A stretch of 64,000 nt of DNA from CBDCWT01 sp965223305. Its GTDB lineage: Bacteria; Planctomycetota; Planctomycetia; Pirellulales; Pirellulaceae. The first letter of the stretch is position 1. Every line of letters starts with the position of its first letter. Below are positions 9,078-17,866 of this stretch, piece by piece. The translations under genes were made by a program, and so were the position numbers. Location: positions 165,459-229,458 of the forward strand of contig CBDCWT010000045.1 of NCBI GenBank assembly GCA_965223305.1, given 5' to 3'. Under the pieces are notes generated by a model. It saw only the letters and a list, made by a program, of their open reading frames with translations. It was not told the origin of the DNA and made no database searches.

Positions 9078-9398
9078 ATGCGCGCAGCGACCCGTGGCCA
9101 GCGCCAACTCTATCTCACATCGATCGGTCTTGTTGTCGCCATCGCGGCAGGCTTGACCGCTTACTTCGCCAACCCCGCACAGGCACTTGCAAGTGGTGAA
9201 CCGGTGATTACTTCGTTGACGGTAACCGACCAGGGTTCTGGGGTCTGGAAGGTCTCCGGATCCATTTCTGCGTCCGACTACAGCGGTATGACGATCCACT
9301 TCGGTGGCAGCGTCATTGATGAAACCGAAGATGTCGACGCCAACGGTAACTTTGACTACGACTACTCAATGAGTCCAGTTTCTGGCGACTGGGCTTGA
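9078..9398 (+). CDS. Small secreted protein, probably frameshifted
   Basis: A 106-residue product as read. GGAGG sits 6 nt before the ATG, a strong start. Residues 1-36 form a signal peptide (MRAATRGQRQLYLTSIG, hydrophobic IAAGLTAYF, cleavage likely after AQALA). The rest (VITSLTVTDQGSGVWKVSG, then IHFGGSVIDETEDVDANGNF) reads like a single beta-sandwich or Ig-like domain. The frame stops at 9398 after SGDWA, but skipping one G of the GGG at 9391-9393 continues as LDAEATDRFEQTSDTETF and on to 9489, a plausible continuation. It is either a sequencing slip or a pseudogene. The gene follows the conserved motif at 8934 and precedes a repeat array. Exported; function unknown. Confidence 0.55.
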   Translation: MRAATRGQRQLYLTSIGLVVAIAAGLTAYFANPAQALASGEPVITSLTVTDQGSGVWKVSGSISASDYSGMTIHFGGSVIDETEDVDANGNFDYDYSMSPVSGDWA

Positions 9399-9559
9399 TG
9401 CTGAGGCGACGGACCGGTTTGAGCAAACGTCGGATACCGAGACATTTTACTTTAGTCGCAACTGGATGGGTCGACGTTGCGCTTGGTGAAGACGATTGCA
9501 CGATCACGAGCATCAGTGCGAGCGCGACGAAGAGCAATGCGTTGTGGGCCCCCAGCTAG

Positions 9560-10383
9560 GGGTGGGCGCCGGGCGAAACGAACCGGCGGGCAGGGCCCCG
9601 ACGCTTTGTGTTGTTCTTGCGTTTAACCGCGACGCAGAGGGGGCCTGCCGCAACAGCGCTGCGAGGCCGACAACGCCCATCCGGCAGGACCCCGACGCCG
9701 AGCGCGTCTACCGCGTACAGCATGCCACCGGAAGGCCCACCGACGAAGAGAGATGGAACACATTCGTTTGCAAACCCGTCTCTGCAGCCGTTTAACCGCG
9801 ACGCAGAGGGGGCCTGCCGCAAACAGCACTGCGAGGCCGATAACGCCCGTCCGGCAGGACCCCGACGCCGAGCGCGTCCACCGCGTGCAGCATGCCCGGG
9901 AAAGGCTCGCCGACGAGAGAGATAGACGAGCGACATCTTCGTGCATCTCAAGAAAATCACACGATTATCCACTTTTTCTTGTTGCCATCACATGACACTC
10001 GGCGAGAATGATCTTTGCTTGAGATCGTAATCTCACGCAGAACGCAACAGAAGAAATGGCGTTGTGGCCCCATAGCTAGGGGTGGGCGCCGGTCAATCCG
10101 ACCGGCGGGCAGGGCCCCGACGCTTTGTTTTTTGCGCGACATTCGTCGCAACATTGGCGGATCTCAGATGTGATCGGCGTATCGTCGGGACTTTCAGCTG
10201 CGTCGTTCGGCCTTCAACGATGACTCTTCGGGGTGGGCGCCGGTTAATCGAACCGGCGGGCAGGGCCCGACGCTTTGTTTTCTGCGCCGACATTCGTCGC
10301 AAAACACTGGCGGATCTAAGATGTGATCGGCGTGCCGTCGAGACTTTCAGCTGCGTCGTTCGGCCTTCGACGATGACTCTTCT
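9560..10383 (+). repeat. Array of hairpin-bearing direct repeats
   Basis: GGTGGGCGCCGG...CCGGCGGGCAGGGC followed by CGACGCTTTGT occurs three times (about 9561, 10081 and 10232). The last two copies extend to ~150 bp units that share CATTCGTCGCAA, GATGTGATCGGCGT and TTTCAGCTGCGTCGTTCGGC. Between the first and second lie two direct copies of another ~110-bp unit (about 9627-9725 and 9791-9892), each starting GTTTAACCGCGACGCAGAGG. Short frames in several registers are read through these repeats and are not credible genes. Confidence 0.75.
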
Positions 10384-10431
10384 TGGTTACGGCACACGGA
10401 GTGTGCCGGCTACATTGCAGCGGCTACATTG

Positions 10432-12606
10432 CTACAACGTGCGGTCGACGAAGAGTTCATGAGCCAACTCCATGTCGGGAGCGGTCTGGAACTGTGTTAG
10501 CGGACGAGGGTCTGTGCTGCGGCATAGCTCGACCACCTCGTCGTACCAGGGGCGATCTCGCCAAGATTCCAGCCAAGGCTGCCCGAGACGCTTCTCAGGT
10601 AAGCCCGCTTCAGCCGCCATCTTCAGCAACTGTTCAACTTCGGGCTCGCGGCTCGATTCACCCGACTCAGCTGCCATGGCGAACAGGTGCGCGGCCTCGA
10701 GGTACAACAGCCAATGCCCTGGGAACTCCAACGCCCGGCGGATGTCGGCAATCGCTTGATCGAGGGAAGTCAGTTCTACGAACTCCCGTCGCAGAATCAA
10801 CCGGGCGCGAAGATGATAGGGCGCTGCGAACTGCGGCTTCAGCTCGATGGCTTGGCTGATTGCGTTCCCGGCGTAGCGATTGCTCTTAAGGACAAGCTGG
10901 TGCGCTTGATTCACCAACAGCCGGGCCCGCTCGTCGCCGTCGGCGAGACTGGCGGCCATCTTGTAATAGGTTGCAGCAGCGACTCCGTCCCCACCGCCGA
11001 CGCAAGCATAGGCTTGCAACTCGCGCGTCATACTCGTCGGATGTGCTGTCGCGACTTGGTGGAAGTCGGTAATCGCAGCCGAATAATCTTTGAGTTCCAA
11101 CAGTGCGAGTCCCCGGCCGTAGCGGGCCCACACCGAATCCGGCTCCAGGAGCAACAGTTGGGTTAGATACTCGACGGCGTCCGCGTGTTGCTGCTGCTCG
11201 ACAGCCGTCACCGCGTGATTCTTCAGCCGCTCGGCTTCGCTCGGGCGCGTGAAGTAGTAGCCGCCGATGCTGGCCACGCCGAGCATCCCGGCCAGACAGA
11301 GCGCAGCGACTGTCAGCCGATGCTGCCCGATCCAGCGCCACGCCCGCGCACGACGAGAGAAGTGCTGGCCAAGTTGCCGCGCCAGCGCCGCCGGGCTCTC
11401 GATGCGGTCCTCGGGATCGAAGGCCAAGCAACGGTGAATCGTGTTCGCCAAGCGGCGGTCGACTGCCGGGTTCCAATCAGTGATCGGTTTGAACGGCGCT
11501 CGCTGCGTCTCGATAAAGTCGCAAGCCACCTCTTTCATGTCCGCCGCGCCCGCCGGATTCCCGAACGGCAAGCGGCCGGTCAGGCACTCGTAAAGCATCA
11601 CGCCGAGTGAAAACAGGTCCGAGCGGGGATCGAGCGTGGCACCGCCGCTGGACTTTAAGAAGGCGATTTGAATCTGTTCGGGCGACGTGTAGGGCAGCGT
11701 GCCGCCATGCCGCCTCGTGCTCTCGCTCCACTTGGTCGAGAGACAGAAGTCCAACAACATCGGCTGGCCGTTGGGTGTCATCAACACGTTGGCCGGCTTG
11801 AGATCGCGGTGCAAGAACCCGCTCTCGGACATGTGGGCCAGCGCTTGCGCCAGCTGAATGCCGATCTCGACGACCGCGTCCACGTAACTGCCTTCAGTGA
11901 ACGCCTTGCTGGGCGGCGACTCCTTGAGAAACTGGTCGCAGAATCCCTTGACATGTTCGCGCGCCGCGGAAGCTGCCAAGATCTGGCTGCCCCGCTCCAG
12001 CGGTTGGCGGCTGGCATACAACTCGTCCAACACATCCCACAATGTGGCGCTGCCCAAATAAGGCATGCAGACAGCAGTCAACTTGCTGTTCTTGTCGCTG
12101 CGCACCGAGTGCACTTTGACAATGTTCTCGTGCGAGAGCTTGCCGAGCGTAAAAGCCTCGACTTTGCCTTCGTAGGCAACCTTGATCGCAACCAATCGGT
12201 CACCAACGGCGCACTCTTCGGCCAGGTAAACCTGTGCCGAAGCTCCTCCGCCCAAGATGTCGACCAGCTGAAATCCGCGGTACTCGTCGCCTACCTTTGG
12301 CCAGGTCGAGGTGACGCCGTCGTGCTCGACGAACTCGTCTTCGACATCGACCAGGTTTCGCACCGCGGTGCGGTAGGAGGGATAGCGTTCCGAGAACTCC
12401 GTCAGCGATGGATAGACCCCACGCTCCTGCAGCTGTGAGAGTTCGGAATAGGCGTCCGCTAGAACTTCGCTCTTGGACTTGGTCTTGCCACTCTTTTTCG
12501 CGTCGCCTTCCGCCTCGTCGGTGTGGCTGAAGGTGGATTCGGTGCTGGCCAACAGGTGACGAGTTGATGGATCTGGCACTCGTCGGCTCCTCGGTAGAGA
12601 GGTCAA
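10432..12606 (-). CDS. Ser/Thr protein kinase with transmembrane segment and TPR tail
   Basis: A 724-residue Hanks-type kinase. The Gly-rich loop GGGASAQVYLA is at 119-129, the lysine of VAIK at 142 and the catalytic HRDLKPAN at 266-273. The metal motif is DFC (286-288) instead of DFG, and TSPE (307-310) is the APE equivalent. One transmembrane helix (about 431-451) separates the cytosolic kinase from TPR-like repeats (about 460-680; AVEYLTQLLLLEPDSVWARY, YSAAITDFHQVATAHP). It starts at a TTG overlapping the stop of the upstream sigma-factor gene (TTGA), so the two are translationally coupled. Coupling of ECF sigma factors with Ser/Thr kinases is an established planctomycete arrangement in which the kinase is thought to control the sigma factor. 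A long N-terminal 110-residue extension of unknown role precedes the kinase. Kinase family firm; input signal unknown. Confidence 0.9.
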   Translation of the reverse strand: MTSLPRSRRVPDPSTRHLLASTESTFSHTDEAEGDAKKSGKTKSKSEVLADAYSELSQLQERGVYPSLTEFSERYPSYRTAVRNLVDVEDEFVEHDGVTSTWPKVGDEYRGFQLVDILGGGASAQVYLAEECAVGDRLVAIKVAYEGKVEAFTLGKLSHENIVKVHSVRSDKNSKLTAVCMPYLGSATLWDVLDELYASRQPLERGSQILAASAAREHVKGFCDQFLKESPPSKAFTEGSYVDAVVEIGIQLAQALAHMSESGFLHRDLKPANVLMTPNGQPMLLDFCLSTKWSESTRRHGGTLPYTSPEQIQIAFLKSSGGATLDPRSDLFSLGVMLYECLTGRLPFGNPAGAADMKEVACDFIETQRAPFKPITDWNPAVDRRLANTIHRCLAFDPEDRIESPAALARQLGQHFSRRARAWRWIGQHRLTVAALCLAGMLGVASIGGYYFTRPSEAERLKNHAVTAVEQQQHADAVEYLTQLLLLEPDSVWARYGRGLALLELKDYSAAITDFHQVATAHPTSMTRELQAYACVGGGDGVAAATYYKMAASLADGDERARLLVNQAHQLVLKSNRYAGNAISQAIELKPQFAAPYHLRARLILRREFVELTSLDQAIADIRRALEFPGHWLLYLEAAHLFAMAAESGESSREPEVEQLLKMAAEAGLPEKRLGQPWLESWRDRPWYDEVVELCRSTDPRPLTQFQTAPDMELAHELFVDRTL

Positions 12607-13160
12607 GTTTTCTTGGGCGCTACTTTCGCCAGGACGCGGCGGACCGTTCTTTGGCTCACGCCGAGATGGTCGGCAATCTCCGGACCGGAGAGGCCCGTCG
12701 ACTTGAGCTCAATGATCCGCTGGACGTGTTCTTTCTGACCCTCCGTGATTGCTGCCAACGACTCTTCAGCAACCATGATCTGACTGGGTGTCGGATCGTT
12801 GCTGACGAATTCCAGGCGATCGGGATCCATCTCTTCTAGAGACTCTGGTTTCCGGGCACCACCCCGTTTCGAGCGGTGTGCCCACCGCAGTTCTGAGATC
12901 AACTTGTTGCGCGCAATGTTGGTCAGGTAGCTGATCAGCTCGCCGCGCGACTTGAACTGGGTCAGCACCGAGCGGTCTCGATAGAACGAGGCCCACACCA
13001 TCTGCGAGAAATCGACCGTATCGTAGCCCTTGCGAAGCGAGGGACTCAGCTTGCTCCGGATCACAATCTCAACTTGCGGCCCGAAGGACTCGATGAACTC
13101 GGTGACGGCGCTTTCGTCACCGGCGCACATTCTGTCTAGTACTTCTCGAAATCTGGACAC
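12603..13160 (-). CDS. ECF-type RNA polymerase sigma factor, kinase-associated
   Basis: A 185-residue ECF-like sigma factor starting at GTG with GAGG just upstream. Region 2 (about 15-90) contains DTVDFSQMVWASFY and YLTNIARNKLISELR, typical for -10 recognition and core binding. Region 4 (about 135-183) ends in the helix-turn-helix GLSGPEIADHLGVSQRTVRR. It is first in a two-gene unit and its stop overlaps the start of a transmembrane Ser/Thr kinase; no anti-sigma gene is present, consistent with kinase control. The target promoter is unknown; autoregulation is common in the class but no repeated promoter is visible upstream. Confidence 0.9.
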   Translation of the reverse strand: MSRFREVLDRMCAGDESAVTEFIESFGPQVEIVIRSKLSPSLRKGYDTVDFSQMVWASFYRDRSVLTQFKSRGELISYLTNIARNKLISELRWAHRSKRGGARKPESLEEMDPDRLEFVSNDPTPSQIMVAEESLAAITEGQKEHVQRIIELKSTGLSGPEIADHLGVSQRTVRRVLAKVAPKKT

Positions 13161-13495
13161 GTGCCTCGCCCTGGACTGGCGTTTTGAGTTTAATGGTCGA
13201 ATGGAAAGGATGCTGCTGCCCTTTCGGCTAGATTACAAGATTTGACACGCGTTTTCCAGTGTTGTCGGTGGTTTCGGGCCGCGCAGCCGCCCCGGCAGAT
13301 TCAGCACACACAGAAGGGGGTACTTCCGCTGCTGAAACCGCTCTGATTGGGGGGCTAGCTGTGCCGGCTTCGGTCTTAACATTTCTTCCCACCGGTGCGT
13401 TCCATCGGGCACGTTCTGAAGCGAGTGCTTTTCGCGCCGATCGACTCAATCGGAACCCGAAGCGCAAGTTTTGATGTTGCGCATTTCGCCTCAAT

Positions 13496-13570
13496 CGGAA
13501 CCCGAAGCGTAAGCGAGGGAACAACTTGCGATGGTACGCCAACTCTCCCTCGCTTACGCTTCGGGTTCCG
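13496..13570. repeat. Palindromic repeat element, 24-bp perfect arms
   Basis: Arms begin CGGAACCCGAAGCGTAAGCG and pair perfectly over 24 bp around a 27-nt loop. The same element lies in reverse orientation at 31912-31986, with loop sequence also conserved (TTGGCGTACCAT on one strand). The core CCCGAAGCGTAAGCGAGGG is a familiar planctomycete intergenic repeat. Confidence 0.85.
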
Positions 13571-14026
13571 AAAAACGCGGCAAATTGGCAGCTTGTGCAA
13601 TCCGCCAAACTCTGGCGAGTTCGGCTACGCTGCAAATCAGCCGCTGGGCGTTAGCCCACGGTTCCCCAGCGAAACCGACATCCGCAAGTTTGTGAAAGGC
13701 AAAGGCTGCATCAAACTCCAAGCGGGCGGATGAAGTGCAAGTTTTTTTCAGTCGTGTAAAAAATTGCGCGACCTACTTTTTTTGGGGGGGTGACACGATT
13801 GGCCGCATCACTGCCAGCACTGCTTCTTTTTGGTAATCAGTACGAGCCTGAGATCCGGCGTGGAACGGGAAAAGAGGATTTCGGGGCGTACTTGTGGGGG
13901 GGTTGGATCTGGGTACGTTCGTGGTTTTTTCTGCTTCTCGGCGCTCGATCCGCCCCGCTGAACTCCATTAAGTAAGAAAATTTTGGAATCCTCAAGAATT
14001 ATCGTCCGCCCAGACGGCAAAAAAGC

Positions 14027-14049
14027 GATTGTACTTATAGAGGGGCAGG
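14027..14049 (+). promoter_or_regulatory. Conserved motif upstream of HD-GYP gene
   Basis: AGCGATTGTACTTATAGAGG followed by GGCA, about 80 bp before the start at 14126. It matches the site at 8934-8957 except at about two positions. Proposed as a shared promoter or operator; unproven. Confidence 0.4.
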
Positions 14050-14125
14050 TTTGCCCCGCCAGCGCAGACGCGTATGTGCTGGTCGGGGCTTATTTTGCTC
14101 AACTAAAAAACAATTTGGTGACCCG

Positions 14126-15436
14126 ATGGATGATGCTAAGGAGAGCGTCAGGGCAGGGACGGAAGAACTTCAGGTAGGTCGCAGACTAAAACACGCAATC
14201 TACGACACCAACGGGGCACTTTTATTGGCGGCCGGTTCGATGGTCACCGGCGACGTCAAACTCCAGCTGTTACGCCGGGGAATCCGCGAAGTAGCGGTGC
14301 ATCCCGAGGACGCGCCGCCAGGCGCCTCGGCACCACTCGCCGAGCGAGTCTCCATTTCGCTTTCTTCTGAGGCCGAGCTTGCTGCCCAGGTGGCCCGGCT
14401 GAATTCGGCGATTCGGCTCGTCGTCGAGAATCAAGGGCCTCCGGTACGTGATGCGATCACGTCACCCGGTTTGCGGACCTACGACGAGCAGCGTCAGCAA
14501 CAGTTGATCCACCGCTTCGACGGCGCCGCTTCGGTGATCCAGGAAATGGTGGGGCAGCTGCTGGAGGGAACCGAGCAGGATGCGACTCAGCTGTCAGCGA
14601 TCGCTGACCAGTATACCGAGGAGATGACCGCCGACACCGATCAGGTGATCGCGATCAGCGAACAGCACGGTTATTCGGGCGATCTGGCGCGGAGGTCGGT
14701 GCGGCTGGCCACGCTATCGATGGCGGCCGGGATCCACCACGGCTTCGATGTCGAGAACCTGAGGGACTTGGGTACCTGTGCCATCGTCCACGATTGGGGA
14801 ATGTACTGTCTTTCCGAACGGCTGCTCGATCCGTTGGAACCGTTCTCCGATGCCGACTGGCATTACTTCATGAAGCATCCAGGCTACACGTTGGATGCGC
14901 TCGAACAGATGGATGGCTTGTCTGATGCAGTTCGACTGGCCGCCTATCAAGTCCACGAGCAAATGGATGGGTCGGGGTATCCCGGCGGAATCAGTGGCGA
15001 CCGGATCCACCCCTTCGCCAAAATCATCAATGTCGTGGACGAGTACTTGTTCTTGACGTCCGACGTGCGCGGCCGCCCCGCCATCTATCCTTACGATGCC
15101 ATGGTCTATCTGTTGACTCAGACCAGTCTCGGACGCTTCGACCCGGATGCAACGCGAGCGGTGGTCGAGTTGTTATCGGTCTTCCCGATCGGCAGCCATG
15201 TGCAGCTAAGCGATGGGAGCCCGGCGGTCGTCCTGCGGCAAAACGGCGGCGAGCACACCCGGCCGATTGTCCAACGACTGTCCGAAGAGACGGGCCAACC
15301 GATGGAGGACGGTGGGTTGGTCGATTTGACGCGCAGCGACGTAACGATCAGCGGCCCGCTGCCAACGCCGAACCGCCACGAGATGCGGCTCGAGCGGGAC
15401 ATGATGGCCGAGATCATCTGGCAAGGACCCGAGTGA
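14126..15436 (+). CDS. HD-GYP domain protein, probable c-di-GMP phosphodiesterase
   Basis: A 436-residue cytosolic protein. An N-terminal PilZ-like or DUF3391-like stretch (about 10-65, VGRRLKHAIYDTNGALLLAA) is typical of HD-GYP hydrolases. The catalytic domain (about 175-365) has HD at 222-223, H251, HE at 277-278, DGSGYP at 281-286, H295 and D305, so the metal ligands are all present. Expected activity is hydrolysis of c-di-GMP to pGpG or GMP. I chose the ATG at 14126 because codons further upstream overlap the promoter-like motif. It stands alone; a cyclase of the REC-GGDEF-CBS type lies 5.5 kb upstream on the other strand, so they could act in opposition, but no direct link is shown. Confidence 0.9.
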   Translation: MDDAKESVRAGTEELQVGRRLKHAIYDTNGALLLAAGSMVTGDVKLQLLRRGIREVAVHPEDAPPGASAPLAERVSISLSSEAELAAQVARLNSAIRLVVENQGPPVRDAITSPGLRTYDEQRQQQLIHRFDGAASVIQEMVGQLLEGTEQDATQLSAIADQYTEEMTADTDQVIAISEQHGYSGDLARRSVRLATLSMAAGIHHGFDVENLRDLGTCAIVHDWGMYCLSERLLDPLEPFSDADWHYFMKHPGYTLDALEQMDGLSDAVRLAAYQVHEQMDGSGYPGGISGDRIHPFAKIINVVDEYLFLTSDVRGRPAIYPYDAMVYLLTQTSLGRFDPDATRAVVELLSVFPIGSHVQLSDGSPAVVLRQNGGEHTRPIVQRLSEETGQPMEDGGLVDLTRSDVTISGPLPTPNRHEMRLERDMMAEIIWQGPE

Positions 15437-15802
15437 ACGCGCATTGTTTGCCAGGTGCCAGCAGCAACGGTGGCGCACACGTCACCGTTCGCTCAGTTGG
15501 TGTTCCTGGGCTGCTATCAAGCATAAGGCCAACATTAGCCGAGCCGCGTTAGCGGCCGGTTCGCGGTCATGCAGTGGTAAAGCGGCCGGGGCGTACCACA
15601 AGATCAATGGGCATCCTGTTGATCCTGTAATCCTGTCCAGACAGGATTACAGGATCAACAGGATCGAGGGAAGCGAAGGTAGCTGTCCCCCATGCTAGTA
15701 GTGGCGCCATGGCCAGGGCTCACACGCAAACTCGCAAATTCCTGCTATACTTGGGTTGAGCCCACATGCCGCCAATGAGAAACCCGGTTCGAGGAGTCGA
15801 TC
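15437..15802. other. Intergenic region with 25-bp palindrome
   Basis: No gene. It holds the ATCCTGTTG palindrome at 15613-15664. GAGGAG precedes the ATG of the next gene. Confidence 0.6.
15613..15664. repeat. ATCCTGTTGATCCTGTAATC palindrome
   Basis: Two 25-bp arms pair perfectly around a CA centre. Related but interrupted copies lie at 4579-4642 and 60412-60473, where the two arms are separated by CAAGAAAACAG or its complement. A widespread bacterial intergenic repeat type. Confidence 0.8.
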
Positions 15803-16516
15803 ATGAGCTATGCAGATAACCCTTACTCTTCCCCGACGTTTACCATTGCGGCGGATGCCGCCGAGCAGGAGCGGGCCGGTTTTATTACCAAGACCTACGC
15901 GCACCTGATCGGTGCCGTCTTGGCGTTCGTGCTGCTCGAAGCCATCCTGCTCAGCCTGCCCATCACCGCCAACCTGGCCGCTGTTGTTACAGCAAGTCGC
16001 TTCAGCTGGTTGCTGTTTTTCGGTGGGTTCATGTTGGTCAGCTGGATCGCCGAAAACTGGTCCCGCTCTGCCACGTCGCTGACCACCCAGTACATGGGGC
16101 TCGGACTCTTCATTGTCGCCGAAGCGGTTGTCTTTGCCCCGTTGCTCCTGCAGGCACAGATGTTCGGTCCACAGATCATCCCCACGGCGGGGATTGCCAC
16201 CGTCGGCCTGTTCGGCTTGCTGACCGCTGTGGTCTTTGTTACCCGTGCCAACTTTTCGTTCCTCCGCAGCGCCCTGATCTTTGGGAGCTTCGCGGCTTTC
16301 GCCCTCATCGCCTGCGCCATCCTGTTCAACTTCCACCTGGGCCCCATCTTTGCCGTGGCCATGATCGCACTGGCCTGTGGATATATCCTCTACAACACTT
16401 CCAACGTGCTCCACGAATATCGCATCGGTCAACACGTCGCTGCCTCGCTGGGGCTGTTCGCCTCGCTGGGAGTGCTGTTCTGGTACATCCTGCGGCTGTT
16501 CATGTGGCGTGACTGA
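15803..16516 (+). CDS. Bax inhibitor-1/YccA family membrane protein
   Basis: A 237-residue protein with about seven transmembrane helices from residue 35 to the C-terminus and a short soluble N-terminus (MSYADNPYSSPTFTIAADAA). Family traits include FITKTYAHLIGAVL in the first helix region and late helices with AMIALACGYILYNTSNVLHEY. Relatives act as Ca-permeable channels or interact with the FtsH protease; the bacterial role is not settled. GAGGAG lies 8 nt before the ATG. It appears monocistronic. Confidence 0.88.
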   Translation: MSYADNPYSSPTFTIAADAAEQERAGFITKTYAHLIGAVLAFVLLEAILLSLPITANLAAVVTASRFSWLLFFGGFMLVSWIAENWSRSATSLTTQYMGLGLFIVAEAVVFAPLLLQAQMFGPQIIPTAGIATVGLFGLLTAVVFVTRANFSFLRSALIFGSFAAFALIACAILFNFHLGPIFAVAMIALACGYILYNTSNVLHEYRIGQHVAASLGLFASLGVLFWYILRLFMWRD

Positions 16517-16534
16517 ACAGACTTGCCGTTGCCG

Positions 16535-17833
16535 TTACCATTCCGCCACGCTGCCGTCGTCGTGATAGACGCGTGGCATCAAACGCGTGCCGCGAAACGG
16601 GTAGTTGGCCAGCGCCCGCTCGGTCAACTCGATACCCAGGCCCGGCCGCTGGGGCAATGGAAAACGACCGTCGACCATCCGCATCGCCGGGAACCCCAGC
16701 CATTCGGCCCAGATCTCTTCCTTCCTGGTCGGTTCGATCCCGCTACAGATTTCCTGGACCAGGAAGTTGGGCATCGCCGCGTCAACGTGGAGCGTGGCAA
16801 TCCCGCCGATCGGTCCCTCGCACGAATGCGGCGCCATCATAATGCCACTCGCCTCTGCCATGGCGCCAATCTTCCAAAGTGGGCTGATGCCGCCCACGTG
16901 ATTGATATCGACCTGAATGATGTCAGCGACATGCTGTTCGATTACCTCGCGGCAGCCGAATGAAGTCACCAGCCGCTCGCCCGTCGCGATGGGCGTGGCG
17001 GTCCGATTGGAAATGCGGGCCATCGCCTTGACGTTTTCAGGTGGACAGGGCTCTTCAACAAACAGCAGTCGCAGCGGTTCGACCTCCCGGCAGATCACAG
17101 TCGCCACGGCAGGGCTGCACTTGGCATGAAAGTCGATGCCGATGTCGATGTCGTCACCCAGCCCCTCGCGGAGCCGCGTGATGTAGTCGACGGCTCGCTG
17201 AATCGTGCCGTGCGTCTCCAGCCATTCATAAGTGCCAGGAATCCCGCTCTTGAACGCCGTCACCCCCAACTGCAAAGCGTTTTCGCGCAGCCGCACCATC
17301 TGCTCGCGCGTCTCCGCGCGGGCATGGTAGTAGCCGCGCACGCCGCGTTCATCGAGCGGGCCGCCGAGCAGCCGATAGACCGGCTGGCCCAACACCTTCC
17401 CGCGGATGTCCCACAGGGCCTGGTCGATACCGGACAACGCAGAACCCAGGATCGGACCGGCACGATAGAACGAGTGGACGTAGATCGACTGCCAGTGATG
17501 CTCGACCAGCATCGGGTCCTGGCCGATCAAGAACTCGCGAAGGTCCGCCAGTGTGGCGATCACCGCCCCCGCCTTGCCCTCCAAAGTCGCCTCGCCCCAA
17601 CCAACCACGCCACCGTCGGTCTCGATCTTCACAAAGACATAAGGACGATCACTCTGCGGATCGACCGTCACCCCAAAGGCCTTCAGCTTGGTGATTTTCA
17701 AGCGGCCGCTCTCGGCGAGCACCGGTTGCTCGGCATCCGCGCTGCCGCAGCAGCCGTCGCTGTACTGCGCCGGCAGCATCACACCGGCCATGCCAGCCAG
17801 CATCGAGTTTTGGAAGAACACTCGTCGATCCAT
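16535..17833 (-). CDS. Enolase-superfamily (mandelate racemase/galactonate dehydratase-like) protein
   Basis: A 432-residue protein. An N-terminal twin-arginine-like leader (MDRRVFFQNSMLAGMAGVML) suggests export. The capping domain spans about 45-165 and the barrel 170-400. Candidate catalytic residues match acid-sugar dehydratases of the D-galactonate dehydratase type: D234 and H236 (DFHAK), E260 (VEEP), E286 (TGER) and H336 (PHSCEG). The likely reaction is dehydration of an acid sugar through an enolate stabilised by Mg; the substrate is not determinable. Start at 17833, with GGGAGG 9 nt upstream. The same leader plus ribosome-binding site is duplicated at 18184-18285. A second superfamily gene lies upstream in the same orientation. 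Confidence 0.88.
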   Translation of the reverse strand: MDRRVFFQNSMLAGMAGVMLPAQYSDGCCGSADAEQPVLAESGRLKITKLKAFGVTVDPQSDRPYVFVKIETDGGVVGWGEATLEGKAGAVIATLADLREFLIGQDPMLVEHHWQSIYVHSFYRAGPILGSALSGIDQALWDIRGKVLGQPVYRLLGGPLDERGVRGYYHARAETREQMVRLRENALQLGVTAFKSGIPGTYEWLETHGTIQRAVDYITRLREGLGDDIDIGIDFHAKCSPAVATVICREVEPLRLLFVEEPCPPENVKAMARISNRTATPIATGERLVTSFGCREVIEQHVADIIQVDINHVGGISPLWKIGAMAEASGIMMAPHSCEGPIGGIATLHVDAAMPNFLVQEICSGIEPTRKEEIWAEWLGFPAMRMVDGRFPLPQRPGLGIELTERALANYPFRGTRLMPRVYHDDGSVAEW

Positions 17834-17866
17834 AAAAGATGACCTCCCCTCGTTACAGTGCCGTTG
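17764..17866 (-). repeat. 100-bp direct duplication, copy 1 (5' end of the 16535-17833 gene)
   Basis: Covers the first 23 codons, start codon, ribosome-binding site and ~30 bp of leader. It is nearly identical to 18184-18285, differing by an A-run indel and two other positions. The two copies bracket about 320 bp of dispersed repeats. Confidence 0.85.

Larger units (their letters stand above)
13161..14125. other. Intergenic region with repeats and a shared regulatory motif
   Basis: No credible gene. It contains AACCCGAAGCG repeats (about 13455 and the palindromic element at 13496-13570), CCAAACTCTGGCGAGTTCGG (about 13603), CAGCCGCTGGGCGTTAGCCC (about 13639), an A/T-rich stretch (13740-13800), and the motif at 14027-14049 preceding the HD-GYP gene. 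Confidence 0.6.

Noticed and set aside
9496..10302. Overlapping Arg/Pro-rich frames in the repeat array
   Set aside because: All six registers are partly open because the repeats are G+C-rich; none resembles a protein.
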